A stretch of 64,000 nucleotides of DNA from positions 62,001-126,000 of the forward strand of contig NZ_PPXC01000010.1 of NCBI RefSeq assembly GCF_002909445.1, written 5' to 3'. The notes beneath the pieces were generated by a model that did no database searches, was not told where the DNA came from, and saw nothing but the letters and a program-made list of their open reading frames with translations. Within the stretch, counting starts at the first letter, position 1; each line of letters opens with the position of its first letter. The DNA comes from Arthrobacter glacialis. Lineage in GTDB: Bacteria; Actinomycetota; Actinomycetes; Actinomycetales; Micrococcaceae. The position numbers and the translations under genes are program-made. Shown here piece after piece: positions 45,918 through 55,777 of this stretch.

Positions 45918-47288
45918 CTACACGCGGGCCGGGACCCGCTCTTCACTGGGAGCTGGCAACGTAACGGACGGGCCGCCGTCGTGCCCGGTGCCGTGGCCGT
46001 CTTCATCCAGGGACATCTCATCAAAGGGGTCCCGGCCGGAGAGCACTTCACGGGCCTTGTCCATGTCAATCTCCTTGGTCCACTTGCCGATCAGCAAGGT
46101 GGCGACGGCGTTTCCAGTGAAGTTGGTGAGGGCGCGGCACTCGGACATGAACTTGTCGATGCCGACAATCACTCCCATGCCGTCGAGCAGGACCGGCTTG
46201 TGGGCGGCTAGGCCGGCGGCAAGTGTGGCCAACCCTGCACCGGTCACACCGGCAGCACCCTTGGAGGCGATGACCATGAAGACCAGCAGGCCGATCTGCT
46301 CGCCGAGGTTCATGGGCAGGCCCATGGCGGTGGAGATGAACAGGGCGCTCATGGTCAGGTAGATGGCCGTGCCGTCAAGGTTGAAGGAGTAGCCGGTGGG
46401 AACGGTGATGCCAACCACCGGCTTGGACACTCCTGCATGCTCCATCTTGGCCATCAGGCGCGGCAGGGCTGATTCGGAGGAGGATGTGGCGAAGATCAGC
46501 AGGTACTCGCGGGCCAGGTAGCGCATCAAGGCGAAGATGTTCAGACCGGTGACGAGACGCAACAGGCTGCCAAGGATGACCACGATGAACAGGGCACAGG
46601 TCAGGTAGAACGCGCCCATGAGGATGGCCATGGAGCCAATGGCGGCCCAGCCGGTGGCGCCAACCACGGCGGCAATGGCACCAAAGGCGCCTATCGGGGC
46701 AAGCCACATGATCATGGTCATCAGCTTGAACACCACTTTTTGGATGTGCTTGACGGCGTTGAGCACCGGTTCCCCGGACTTTCCGAGGGACTGCACGGCG
46801 AAACCGACCATGAGCGCCAGCACCAGGGTGGGCAGCACGGGGATGTCACCCGGGATCATCTCCATCAGGAACTTCACCGTGGAGTTCTCCTCGGCACCGC
46901 CGGAAGCTTCGTAAGGCTTCAGGTGCAGGCCGGCGCCGGGGTGGATGATGTTGCCCACCACCAGGCCGATGCCCAGCGCAACGGTGGACATGGTCATGAA
47001 GTACAGCAGCGCCAAGCCGCCCACCTTGCCCACTGTTGCGGCCTTGGCAATGGAGCCAACACCAATCACCAGGGTGCAAAAAATGATGGGCGCAATGACC
47101 ATCTTGATCAGCGAGATGAACATGGTCCCCAACGGCTTGAGGGCCTTGCCGAGTTCGGGGGCCAGCAAGCCGATCGCCGCACCGAAAACCACCGCCGCGA
47201 TGACTGCGATATACAGCCAATGGGTTTTGTCCATCCTGCGGCGCGTAGCCTTGGTGGCTGTGGCGGTCCCTCGTCCTTGAGAGCTCAT
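45918..47288 (-). CDS. dctA: C4-dicarboxylate:cation symporter DctA
   Basis: 456 residues, DAACS family with eight helices and two re-entrant loops. Substrate-site motifs: FATSSSESALPRLMAKME (serine-rich HP1 loop), GYSFNLDGTAIYLTM (TM7), GAAGVTGAG (HP2) and FMSECRALTNFTGNAVAT (TM8). These match DctA, which takes up succinate, fumarate and malate with protons or sodium. AAGGAG precedes ATG 47288. Divergent from the CitA/DcuS-type sensor kinase, which most likely controls it; the shared 126-bp region should hold both promoters. Confidence 0.94.
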   Translation of the reverse strand: MSSQGRGTATATKATRRRMDKTHWLYIAVIAAVVFGAAIGLLAPELGKALKPLGTMFISLIKMVIAPIIFCTLVIGVGSIAKAATVGKVGGLALLYFMTMSTVALGIGLVVGNIIHPGAGLHLKPYEASGGAEENSTVKFLMEMIPGDIPVLPTLVLALMVGFAVQSLGKSGEPVLNAVKHIQKVVFKLMTMIMWLAPIGAFGAIAAVVGATGWAAIGSMAILMGAFYLTCALFIVVILGSLLRLVTGLNIFALMRYLAREYLLIFATSSSESALPRLMAKMEHAGVSKPVVGITVPTGYSFNLDGTAIYLTMSALFISTAMGLPMNLGEQIGLLVFMVIASKGAAGVTGAGLATLAAGLAAHKPVLLDGMGVIVGIDKFMSECRALTNFTGNAVATLLIGKWTKEIDMDKAREVLSGRDPFDEMSLDEDGHGTGHDGGPSVTLPAPSEERVPARV

Positions 47289-47414
47289 GGTGACTCCTTG
47301 TGATACTGGTGATTAGCATTGGTGGGTGGGCGTGCGATCCGCCTCACACAAGATTGCCCGGGAACGTGACTTATCTCACCGTTGTGTTCATATTGGTCGC
47401 ACGAAAGGTGAAAC

Positions 47415-49169
47415 ATGTTTTGGCGAGGCTGGAGTATTGCCCGCAGGCTCTTCGTTGCCAACCTGCTCTTTGTGGTGCTCCTGACCGCTGGTCTGGCCAT
47501 TGTCATGGTGTCCGACGCCGGCTCCCGGACATATGAGCAGACCCGCCAGCGCATGCTCTCGGTCGCCACCGCCATGGCGGATTCGCCGGTTGTGGTCGCG
47601 GCCGCGTCGGAACCGAACCCGCAGGCCACCCTGCAGCCCTACGCGAAGGCAGTCATGCGCGATGCCCACGTGGATTTCATCACCATCATGGACCCGCAAG
47701 GCATCCGCTGGACCCACCCAAACCCGGAGGAAATCGGCAAACCATACGTCGGTTCCATTGCCCAGGCACAGGCGGGGAACACGTATTTTGAGACCACCGC
47801 TGGCACATTGGGCCCGTCGGTACGCGTCATTGTGCCCATCAAGGACGCGGCCGGGACCGTCACCGGCATGGTGGCCGCGGGCGTGACCGTCAACAACGTC
47901 CAGGTGCTCGTAGCAGCCCGGATCCCGGCGGTGCTGGGTCTGGCCGCGGCGCTATTATTGGCGGGATCGCTGGCCGCCTGGGCCCTGGGCCGGTACCTTA
48001 AACGCGTGACCTTTGGCTGGGGTCCCGAGGAACTGGGGCAGCTTTTTGCCTACTACGAATCGGTGCTGCATTCCGTGCGCGAGGGCCTGATTCTGGTGGA
48101 CACGCGCGAGACCATGGTCCTCTACAACGACCATGCCGCCCTCTTGCTGGGCATTGACTCACCCGGTTCCGGCACTGCGGGCAATGGCCCATCCAGGCGC
48201 ACCGCCGGAACCAAGGGCAGTGGCGCATCCAGGGGCACCGCTGCCTCCCCCAGCACCGGGTCAGCTGCCGCGCGGCCCACGTTGGATTCACTGGGGCTGC
48301 CCGAGTCGCTGAGGGAACTGTTGGCCAGCGGGCGCACGGCCACCGACGAAGTCCACCTGGCCGGCGACCGTCTGCTGGTGGTCAGCCAGCGTCCGGCCCG
48401 GGCACCGGGCAGCAACAGTCCGGCCGGCACCGTGGCAACATTGCGTGATCACACCGAATTGACGGCCCTGGCGGGCAGCCTCAGCAGCACCCAGACACTG
48501 GTGGAGGCGCTGCGCTCTCAAACGCACGAACACGCAAACCGCTTGCACGCCATCATTTCCTTGATCGAGCTGGACCGCCCCCGTGAAGCCTTGGCCTTTG
48601 CCACGTCCGAACATTTAGAGAATGTGCACCTTGGCGGAAAGTTTGTGGACACCTTCGACGAGCCGTTCCTCGCCGCACTGTTGCTGGGCAAGCGCGCCCA
48701 GGCCGATGAACGCGGGGTGACGCTTGCGCTCACAGCTTCCGGGACCTTGCCACCGGACACCTTGGACACCCGCGAACTGGTGACACTGCTGGGCAACTTG
48801 GTGGACAACGCCATCGACGCGGCGGCGCAAAGCCCGGATGCATCCGGCACCGCCGCACAGTCAGCTTCTCAACCCCCCACCGTTTGGGTTGACCTTCTGG
48901 TGGCCGAGGGCACCCTGACCCTCACCGTGGCGGACAATGGCCCCGGTCTGCCCACCACCGATCTTGACGTGCTCGGGCGCATCGGCACCACTGACAAAGC
49001 GTCTGTGGCCCCTGGCGGGCGCGGCTATGGCATTGCCCTCATCCGCCGGGCCACCGCCGCACTGGGAGGCACCATCACGGCCGAGAACGACGGCGGCGCC
49101 GTCATGACCGCCGTCGTGCCCCTTGGCCCTCCTTTCGAAACCACGTCTGAAAATCGAGGAAATCAATGA
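47415..49169 (+). CDS. CitA/DcuS-type sensor histidine kinase
   Basis: 584 residues. Two TM helices (about 13-33 and 170-192) flank an extracellular sCache/PDC domain with FITIMDPQGIRWTHPNPEEIGKPY, the carboxylate-binding pattern of CitA and DcuS. A cytoplasmic PAS follows, interrupted by a Gly/Ser/Thr-rich insert (about 248-290). The phosphoacceptor is His371 in SQTHEHANRLHAI, and the ATPase domain has NLVDNAIDAA and DNGPGLP. Senses di- or tricarboxylates and passes phosphate to the next gene's product, whose start overlaps its stop. Confidence 0.92.
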   Translation: MFWRGWSIARRLFVANLLFVVLLTAGLAIVMVSDAGSRTYEQTRQRMLSVATAMADSPVVVAAASEPNPQATLQPYAKAVMRDAHVDFITIMDPQGIRWTHPNPEEIGKPYVGSIAQAQAGNTYFETTAGTLGPSVRVIVPIKDAAGTVTGMVAAGVTVNNVQVLVAARIPAVLGLAAALLLAGSLAAWALGRYLKRVTFGWGPEELGQLFAYYESVLHSVREGLILVDTRETMVLYNDHAALLLGIDSPGSGTAGNGPSRRTAGTKGSGASRGTAASPSTGSAAARPTLDSLGLPESLRELLASGRTATDEVHLAGDRLLVVSQRPARAPGSNSPAGTVATLRDHTELTALAGSLSSTQTLVEALRSQTHEHANRLHAIISLIELDRPREALAFATSEHLENVHLGGKFVDTFDEPFLAALLLGKRAQADERGVTLALTASGTLPPDTLDTRELVTLLGNLVDNAIDAAAQSPDASGTAAQSASQPPTVWVDLLVAEGTLTLTVADNGPGLPTTDLDVLGRIGTTDKASVAPGGRGYGIALIRRATAALGGTITAENDGGAVMTAVVPLGPPFETTSENRGNQ

Positions 49170-49867
49170 CCGGCCCATCCCCCATCCGAGTGCTCGTGGT
49201 GGACGATGAGCCCATCGCGCTGGCTGCGCACGCAGATTATGTCCGGCGGCTGGACGGCTTTGAGGTGGTGGCCGCAGCGCACGGCATGGGGGCGGCATTG
49301 GCGGTCTTGAATGACCCCGCCACCCCCACCATCCAGCTAATTTTGTTGGACATGAACCTGACCGACGGCCACGGGCTCGACCTGCTGCGGCGCATCCACG
49401 GGCTGGGACTGGTCCCAGACGTTGTGGCCATCACGGCGGTGCGGGATGTCCATGTGGTGCGTTCTGCCATCGCCTTGGGCATTACGGCATACCTGATCAA
49501 ACCCTTTACCTTTGCCGCGTTCAGGGAAAAGTTGGAGAACTACCGCAATTATCACGCTGTCTTGGCGGACAGGACGCAGACGTCGCAGGATGCCGTTGAC
49601 AGGGCGTTGTCCCAGCTGCGCCCCACCGGGAAGTTGACGCTGCCCAAGGGCATGTTGCCCGAGACGCTCAGCGCCGTGGCGGACTGGCTGCGAACCCGGG
49701 AACAGCCAGCATCAGCCACCGAAGCCGCAGCGGGCCTGGCCATGTCACGTGTCACGGCGCGGCGCTACCTGGATCACCTGGTCGAGACCGGATCCGCAAG
49801 CAAGGCCCCAAGGCACGGCTCCCCCGGCCGGCCGGAGTTGGAGTACAGCTGGTCCCGCCTCCGTTGA
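49166..49867 (+). CDS. CitB/DcuR-type response regulator
   Basis: 233 residues. Receiver domain with Asp14/Asp15, phosphoacceptor Asp62 in LLDMNLTDGHG and Lys112 in LIKPF; C-terminal helix-turn-helix (about 170-230: TEAAAGLAMSRVTARRYLDHLVETG) of the CitB/DpiA class. The ATG overlaps the kinase stop (ATGA). Likely targets are dctA across the divergent promoter and the DAACS carrier 165 bp downstream. Confidence 0.92.
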   Translation: MTGPSPIRVLVVDDEPIALAAHADYVRRLDGFEVVAAAHGMGAALAVLNDPATPTIQLILLDMNLTDGHGLDLLRRIHGLGLVPDVVAITAVRDVHVVRSAIALGITAYLIKPFTFAAFREKLENYRNYHAVLADRTQTSQDAVDRALSQLRPTGKLTLPKGMLPETLSAVADWLRTREQPASATEAAAGLAMSRVTARRYLDHLVETGSASKAPRHGSPGRPELEYSWSRLR

Positions 49868-50032
49868 GAGAGGAGTCGCTCGCCGCGCCCTCCCGCGCGG
49901 TAAAGGAGTTAGGCGACGGGCACCTGATTTCGGGGAATGGCCCGCACCGCTTAGTATTGCTGAGGCGTGTTTCGCGCCACAATCCATTCGCGCACTACCG
50001 TGCGCCCCCCATCCCGTGATCTTGAGGCCCCA

Positions 50033-51316
50033 ATGAAGCTGCTGAAATCGATCCCCCTGCTCGGGTGGATCATCATATCTATCGTCCTGGGCATTCTGAC
50101 CGGCCCGTTCATCCCCGCGTGGCTCGGCGGGGCATTCCTGACGTACAACTCAATCTTCTCGGGGTTCCTGGGCTTTATCGTGCCACTGATCATCGTGGGG
50201 CTCGTTACGCCCGCAATCGCTGAGCTCGGCAAAGGCGCCGGGAAGTGGCTCGGGATCACTGCCATGATCGCTTACGGATCCACGATCCTGGCGGGGCTGC
50301 TCGCTTACTTCGTGAGCCGCTGGGTCTTCACCTCAACCTTGGCCGGCGGCGGCCTCGACGCCCTTGGCGATGAATCCGGATCAGGTTTCACACCGTACCT
50401 GACGGTCGTGGGTGCCGCCGGCGACTCGGCGACCGAGATTGTCCTTGAGCCAGTGATTGGCGTCATGAGCGCACTCGTGCTCGCGTTCGTGATCGGCATC
50501 GGCGTTACCTCATTCCACAGCAAGGTGCTCTTTCGCGGAGCCATCGAGTTCCGCACGATCATCGAGTCCGTGATCCGGCGCATCATCGTGCCCGCGCTGC
50601 CACTGTTCATCTTCGGCATCTTCATGGACCTCTCAGCGAGCGGCTCCGCCATGACTGTCGTGACGAAGTTCCTGCTCGTGGCCCTCGTCTCCTTTGCATT
50701 GACCTTTGTCGTCTTGCTCCTGCAGTACTCGATCGCGGGCATGATGGCTGGAATCAACCCGCTCAAGGCGCTGTGGAACATGCGTGATGCCTACTTCACG
50801 GCGCTTGGCACGTCATCCTCGGCCGCAACGATTCCAGTAACCCTCGCGTCAACCAAGAAGAACGGTGTCTCCGATTCTGTTGCGGGCTTTGTCATCCCAC
50901 TGTGCGCCACGATTCACTTGTCAGGTTCAATGGTAAAGATCACCTGCTTCTCGATCGCGGTGCTGCTGCTCACCGGCGGTGACGTCACGTTCGGCGCGTA
51001 CTTCCCGTTCATCTTGATGCTTGGCGTCATGATGATCGCCGCCCCGGGCGTTCCCGGCGGCGCGATCGCCGCAGCCGCCGGCCTGCTCGCCCAGATGCTC
51101 GGCTTCGGCGAGGTCGAGGTGGGGCTCATGTTCGCGGCCTACATCGCGCTCGACAGCTTCGGTACGGCAACGAACGTGACCGGCGATGGTGCCATCGCCT
51201 TGATCATGAACAAGCTCACCCGCGGCAAGCTCGGCACACAGGCGCAGGATCCGGCAGACGAAACAGTGGAAGCCGGAGAGGGTAGCGAGACAGCGTCGCA
51301 TACTTTGGCCCAGTAA
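50033..51316 (+). CDS. DAACS-family dicarboxylate/amino-acid:cation symporter (divergent, SstT-like)
   Basis: 427 residues from ATG 50033 (GAGG 5 nt upstream). HP1 motif GTSSSAATIPVTLAS, then PLCATIHLSGSMVKIT where DctA has NLDGTA, then GVPGGAIAAAAGL and DSFGTATNVTGDGAIA. It therefore belongs to the same superfamily as dctA but to a different branch, closer to SstT and amino-acid carriers. An acidic tail ends the chain. Its codon choice (many CTC, ATC, GCG; few TTG) by eye differs from the upstream kinase, which hints at transfer. Expression under the adjacent two-component system is plausible. Confidence 0.85.
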   Translation: MKLLKSIPLLGWIIISIVLGILTGPFIPAWLGGAFLTYNSIFSGFLGFIVPLIIVGLVTPAIAELGKGAGKWLGITAMIAYGSTILAGLLAYFVSRWVFTSTLAGGGLDALGDESGSGFTPYLTVVGAAGDSATEIVLEPVIGVMSALVLAFVIGIGVTSFHSKVLFRGAIEFRTIIESVIRRIIVPALPLFIFGIFMDLSASGSAMTVVTKFLLVALVSFALTFVVLLLQYSIAGMMAGINPLKALWNMRDAYFTALGTSSSAATIPVTLASTKKNGVSDSVAGFVIPLCATIHLSGSMVKITCFSIAVLLLTGGDVTFGAYFPFILMLGVMMIAAPGVPGGAIAAAAGLLAQMLGFGEVEVGLMFAAYIALDSFGTATNVTGDGAIALIMNKLTRGKLGTQAQDPADETVEAGEGSETASHTLAQ

Positions 51317-51367
51317 CTCTTCAACCGTGCCCGCGCAGCTCACCAACGGCTGCGCTAAGAACGCACC

Positions 51368-51413
51368 GAAGCTCCAGACGTTGCCGCTACGGATCGGCAA
51401 CGTCTGGAGCTTC
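51368..51413. terminator. 19-bp perfect hairpin between convergent genes
   Basis: Arms GAAGCTCCAGACGTTGCCG (51368-51386) and 51395-51413 pair perfectly around an 8-nt loop, between the DAACS carrier and convergent prpE. Confidence 0.75.
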
Positions 51414-51473
51414 GTGGTTAACAACACCGCCTGAACCCGGCCGCTCATGACCGCCCTGCCCTGGCTCAGGGCT

Positions 51474-53372
51474 CTAGCTCGGGCGCAGGACCGGGACGAG
51501 CGCATCAATGACGGCGGGGTCCTCGATGGTGGACGGGACCGCATAGTCGTCGCCGTCGGCAATTTGGCGCATGGTCTTGCGCAGGATCTTTCCGGAACGG
51601 GTCTTCGGCAGGGCATCCACCACTACCGCCATTTTGAAGTCGGCCACGGGCCCAATCTCGCGCCGCACCAGTGCTACCAGCTCCTTTTGCAGCTCCTCCG
51701 GTGCCAGCGTAACGCCGGACTTAACGACCACGAAACCCACGGCCTTTTGACCCTTGAGCGGGTCGGCAATACCAATGACGGCACATTCGGCCACGGCCGG
51801 GTGCGTGCCGATGACCTGCTCGATGGCGCCGGTGGAGAGCCTGTGGCCGGCCACATTGATGACATCGTCGGTGCGACCCATGACAAACACGTAACCGTCC
51901 TCGTCCTGGTAGCCGGAATCGCCCGTGACGTAAAAGCCCTCAAAGGCGCTCAGATAGGAATCGATAAAGCGCTGATCGTCATTCCACAGCGTGGGCAGCG
52001 TGCCCGGAGGCAGCGGCAGGCCAAGCACAATGTTGCCCTCCTCCCCCGTGGCTACGTCGACGCCCATGCCGTCCACAATCCGCAGGTCAAAGCCGGGCAT
52101 CGGCACCGTGGGCGAGCCCGCCTTCAGTGGCAGGGGCTCCAGCCCGCGTGGATTGCCCACAATGACCCAGCCGGTTTCGGTCTGCCACCAGTGGTCAACG
52201 ACCGGCACTCCGAGTACCTTGCCGGCCCAATGATAGGTACCGGTGTCCAAGCGCTCGCCCGCGGTGAACAGCGTTTGGAGGCTGCCGACGTCGTACTTCT
52301 CCAACAGTGCAGCCTCCGGATCCATCTTGCGGATGGCCCGCAGCGCGGTGGGCGCCGTGAACAGCGCCTTGACCTTGTGCTGCTCAATGACACGCCAAAA
52401 CGCACCGGCGTCGGGGGTGCCCACGGGCTTGCCCTCATACATCACGGTCGTGGCCCCGGCCAGCAGCGGCCCGTACACAATGTAGGAATGCCCCACCACC
52501 CAGCCAACATCGGAGGCCGTCCACCAGACATCGCCCGGTCCAATATCGTAGTGGTTGGCCATGGTCCATAGAAGTGCGACGGCGTGACCCCCATTATCGC
52601 GAACCACACCCTTGGGAGCCCCGGTGGTTCCGGAGGTGTAGAGCACGTAGAGCGGGTCGGTCGCCTTCACCGGCACGGGCGCGGCGGGTTCGGTGGCTGC
52701 GAGCGCAGTGTCCCAATCCATGGCATTCAGACCGAGGGCGGAAGGATCGGTTGCAAAGCCATCACGGTGCTTGATGATCACCGGCAGCTGGGGGACCCCG
52801 GCTTTGGCCAGTGCTTCGTGGACGGTGGGCAGGTACTCGACGAGTCGGTTGGGCTCCAACCCTCCTGAGGTGGTGACAACAACTGTGGGCCCGGCATCTT
52901 GGATGCGCACGGCCAGCTCACTGGCGGCGAACCCGCCAAACACCACCGAGTGGATCGCTCCGAGGCGTGCGGTGGCCAGCATGGCAATGGCGGCCTCGGG
53001 AATCATGGGCAGGTAGATCAGTACCCTGTCGCCCTTGCCTACCCCTTGTTCCCGGAGCACACCGGCAAAGCGAGCCACCAGGTCGGTAAGCTCGGCGAAG
53101 GTGTAGACACGCTGCGTATCCTGCATGGCTGAATCGTGAATCAGGGCCGGCTGCTCCCCGCGCCCCGCCTCAACATGCCTGTCCAGGGCGTTGTAGCAAG
53201 TATTGAGTTCACCGTCGGCAAACCAACGACCGCGCGGCGCTTGTTCCTTGTTGTGTCCTTGAGTAGGCGCCACCACCCAATCAACGGCCTGCGCCGCCTG
53301 GAGCCAGAACCCGTCAGGATTGCTCATACTGCGCTGGTATTCATCCCGGTAGCTTAAGGCGTCCAATGCCAT
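51474..53372 (-). CDS. prpE: Propionyl-CoA synthetase
   Basis: 632 residues, PrpE/ACS family. VLYTSGTTGAPKGVVRDNGGH near 248-268 is the AMP-binding motif, with the PrpE-typical RDNGGH; WWQTETGWVI near 398 and KTRSGKILRKTMRQIADG near 593, whose lysine is the site of regulatory acetylation in relatives. Converts propionate, ATP and CoA to propionyl-CoA, the entry step of the methylcitrate pathway encoded divergently. The 216-bp promoter region is shared with the GntR gene. Confidence 0.95.
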   Translation of the reverse strand: MALDALSYRDEYQRSMSNPDGFWLQAAQAVDWVVAPTQGHNKEQAPRGRWFADGELNTCYNALDRHVEAGRGEQPALIHDSAMQDTQRVYTFAELTDLVARFAGVLREQGVGKGDRVLIYLPMIPEAAIAMLATARLGAIHSVVFGGFAASELAVRIQDAGPTVVVTTSGGLEPNRLVEYLPTVHEALAKAGVPQLPVIIKHRDGFATDPSALGLNAMDWDTALAATEPAAPVPVKATDPLYVLYTSGTTGAPKGVVRDNGGHAVALLWTMANHYDIGPGDVWWTASDVGWVVGHSYIVYGPLLAGATTVMYEGKPVGTPDAGAFWRVIEQHKVKALFTAPTALRAIRKMDPEAALLEKYDVGSLQTLFTAGERLDTGTYHWAGKVLGVPVVDHWWQTETGWVIVGNPRGLEPLPLKAGSPTVPMPGFDLRIVDGMGVDVATGEEGNIVLGLPLPPGTLPTLWNDDQRFIDSYLSAFEGFYVTGDSGYQDEDGYVFVMGRTDDVINVAGHRLSTGAIEQVIGTHPAVAECAVIGIADPLKGQKAVGFVVVKSGVTLAPEELQKELVALVRREIGPVADFKMAVVVDALPKTRSGKILRKTMRQIADGDDYAVPSTIEDPAVIDALVPVLRPS

Positions 53373-53444
53373 GGTGGTTCTCCATCCACGTTGATGTGAT
53401 GTGAGCCATGCTACAGTCGCGGTTCAGCCCATGACAAGAACCAA

Positions 53445-53452
53445 TGTATACA
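53445..53452. promoter_or_regulatory. Operator half of a pair: TGTATACA site 1
   Basis: Palindrome TGTATACA in the prpE-gntR divergent region, 73 nt before prpE. A second copy lies 62 bp away, about six helical turns. Confidence 0.6.
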
Positions 53453-53506
53453 CAGAATGAATTTATGCTGGATATTTTGCAAATATTGCCTAAATGGACT
53501 GTTCTT

Positions 53507-53514
53507 TGTATACA
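53507..53514. promoter_or_regulatory. Operator half of a pair: TGTATACA site 2
   Basis: Second TGTATACA, 75 nt before the GntR start. The two sites share TGTATACAC; such GTATAC cores are typical of FCD-type GntR regulators, so the adjacent regulator probably binds both. Confidence 0.6.
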
Positions 53515-53588
53515 CTGAGCGGGTATTGTGTTCTGTACTGCACATCCACCACGCCCGGTCCGGATGTCTGACTCACCGAGGAGGGTCC

Positions 53589-54224
53589 ATGCGAGCCAGC
53601 GAACGTGCCTATGTCACCTTGCGCGCTGACATCATCAACTGGCACCTCACTCCGGGAACCGTCCTGGGAGAGGTTGAACTCTCCGAACGCTTGGGAGTAT
53701 CCCGCACCCCCATCCGCGAAGCACTGGCCAAGCTCACCGCTGAGGGGCTGACCGAACCGCAAAGCGGTCGTGGCATGGTGGTGAGCGAAATTTCCCTTGA
53801 CCACCTGGATGAACTCTTCGAGCTCCGCTCCGCCCTTGAATGCAGGGCAGCAGAATTGGCCGCCCAGCGTTGCGATCCGGAGATCTTCTTGGCCCTGCAC
53901 CACCAACTCACCAACGCCGGTGAGCTCATTACGGCCCAGGACCCCGCCCGCACTGACTATTACCAGCTGGCCGGCGAGCTCGACATCGCGGTGGATGCCG
54001 CCGTCGGCAATCACTACCTGACCCAGGCGCTGAAGAACCTGCGCGTCCATCTTGTCCGTGTGCGGCGTCTGGGCAAGGACAACCCCACCCGGCTCCGTGA
54101 TGCAGCCCGCGAACATGCGGCGATTGCTCTGGCCATTGCCCACGGCAAGCCCGCCGTGGCCAGCGCGGCTACCACTGTCCACCTGGACAACAGCCTGCGC
54201 CACCTACTGAGCACCACACACTAA
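53589..54224 (+). CDS. GntR-family regulator (FCD subfamily) of propionate catabolism
   Basis: 211 residues from ATG 53589, set by GAGGAGGG upstream. Winged helix-turn-helix at about 5-70 (LGEVELSERLGVSRTPIREALAKLTAEGL) and an FCD ligand domain to the end with the metal-site Asp/His pattern in ELFELRSALECRAAELAA and later EHAAIALAIAHG. Lies between prpE and prpD, 31 nt before prpD, in one direction with prpDBC. Expected to sense propionyl-CoA or methylcitrate and repress the pathway; ligand inferred. Confidence 0.9.
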   Translation: MRASERAYVTLRADIINWHLTPGTVLGEVELSERLGVSRTPIREALAKLTAEGLTEPQSGRGMVVSEISLDHLDELFELRSALECRAAELAAQRCDPEIFLALHHQLTNAGELITAQDPARTDYYQLAGELDIAVDAAVGNHYLTQALKNLRVHLVRVRRLGKDNPTRLRDAAREHAAIALAIAHGKPAVASAATTVHLDNSLRHLLSTTH

Positions 54225-54255
54225 ATTTTCACAGCACCCTTAGACAAGGAACACC

Positions 54256-55776
54256 ATGACCATTGAGCACAACGTCCGCGTTTACAAGAGCGAAGAGAAC
54301 CTGGCCCGGCAGGACCAGCTGGCACACAAGATCGCCACCGTGGCCGCCGATCCCGTGGCCGTCACGGCCGAGGTCACCGAGATGATCATCAACCGTGTCA
54401 TTGACAACGCGTCCGTGGCGATCGCCTCGCTGAACCGTGGCCCCATTGTTGCCGCCCGCGCCCAGGCACTGACCCACGCCCCTTCCACCGGCGGCTCCGG
54501 CGCCTCCGTCTTCGGCATCACCGAAAAAGTCTCCCCCGAGTGGGCGGCCTGGGCCAACGGCGTGGCCGTGCGTGAACTCGACTACCATGACACCTTCCTG
54601 GCCGCCGAGTACTCCCACCCCGGCGATAACATCCCGCCGATCCTGGCCGTCGCCCAGCACACCGGAGCCTCAGGCGCTGACCTGATCCGCGGCATTGCCA
54701 CCGGCTACGAGATCCAGGTGGACCTGGTGAAGGCCATCTGCTTGCACAAGCACAAGATTGACCATGTGGCCCACCTGGGCCCGTCGGCCGCCGCCGGCAT
54801 TGGCACCTTGTTGAACCTTGAGGTGGAAACCATCTTCCAGGCCGTGGGCCAGGGCCTGCACACCACCACGGCCACCCGCCAGTCACGCAAGGGCGAGATC
54901 TCCACGTGGAAGGCACACGCCCCCGCCTTCGCCGGCAAGATGGCCGTTGAAGCTGCCGACCGTGCCATGCGCGGACAGACCTCACCGGTGCCGATCTACG
55001 AGGGCGAAGACGGCGTCATCGCCTGGATGCTCGACGGCGCCGACGCCCAGTACACCGTCCCCCTGCCGGCCGCCGGAGAAGCCAAGCGCGCCATCATGGA
55101 CACGTATACAAAGGAACACTCCGCCGAGTACCAGGCCCAGGCCTGGATCGACTTGGCCCGCAAGCTCCACGGCGAGCACCCCGAGGCCACAGACCCGGCC
55201 AATGTCGCAAGCGTGCTGATCAAGACCAGCCACCACACCCACTACGTGATCGGCTCCGGCGCCAACGATCCGCAGAAATACGATCCCACCGCGTCACGGG
55301 AAACCCTTGACCACTCCATCCCGTACATCTTCACGGTGGCCTTGCAGGACGGCGCGTGGCACCACGTGGACTCCTACTCCCCCGAGCGCGCTGGCCGCCC
55401 CGACACCGTGGAGCTATGGCACAAGGTCACCACGGAAGAGGACGCCGAATGGACGCGCCGCTACCACTCTCTGGACATTGCCGAGAAGGCCTTCGGCGGC
55501 ACTGTGGAGATCACGCTCAATGACGGCACGCTCATCACGGACTCCATCGCCGTCGCTGACGCCCACCCGCTCGGCGCCCGGCCCTTTGCCCGCGAGCAGT
55601 ACATCAACAAGTTCCGCACCCTGGCCGCTGGCCTGGTGGAGGAAGCCGAGATCAACCGCTTCATCGCGGCAGCAGAGAACCTTCCCCACCTGGCCGCCGG
55701 GGAACTGGGCCAGCTCAACATCACCGCAGCTCCCGGCGTCGTGGATCTCGCCAAGGGACCGAAGGGGTTGTTCTAA
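54256..55776 (+). CDS. prpD: 2-methylcitrate dehydratase
   Basis: 506 residues, MmgE/PrpD fold. Family blocks: [30 protein letters not shown] near 110-140, [19 protein letters not shown] near 170-190, [28 protein letters not shown] near 205-230. Dehydrates 2-methylcitrate to 2-methyl-cis-aconitate in propionate oxidation. First enzyme gene after the GntR regulator; prpB begins 2 nt after its stop. Confidence 0.95.
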   Translation: MTIEHNVRVYKSEENLARQDQLAHKIATVAADPVAVTAEVTEMIINRVIDNASVAIASLNRGPIVAARAQALTHAPSTGGSGASVFGITEKVSPEWAAWANGVAVRELDYHDTFLAAEYSHPGDNIPPILAVAQHTGASGADLIRGIATGYEIQVDLVKAICLHKHKIDHVAHLGPSAAAGIGTLLNLEVETIFQAVGQGLHTTTATRQSRKGEISTWKAHAPAFAGKMAVEAADRAMRGQTSPVPIYEGEDGVIAWMLDGADAQYTVPLPAAGEAKRAIMDTYTKEHSAEYQAQAWIDLARKLHGEHPEATDPANVASVLIKTSHHTHYVIGSGANDPQKYDPTASRETLDHSIPYIFTVALQDGAWHHVDSYSPERAGRPDTVELWHKVTTEEDAEWTRRYHSLDIAEKAFGGTVEITLNDGTLITDSIAVADAHPLGARPFAREQYINKFRTLAAGLVEEAEINRFIAAAENLPHLAAGELGQLNITAAPGVVDLAKGPKGLF

Positions 55777-55777
55777 C

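Noticed and set aside
55095-55110. GTATAC core within prpD as a third GntR operator
   Set aside because: Lies deep in coding sequence and lacks the full TGTATACA palindrome.
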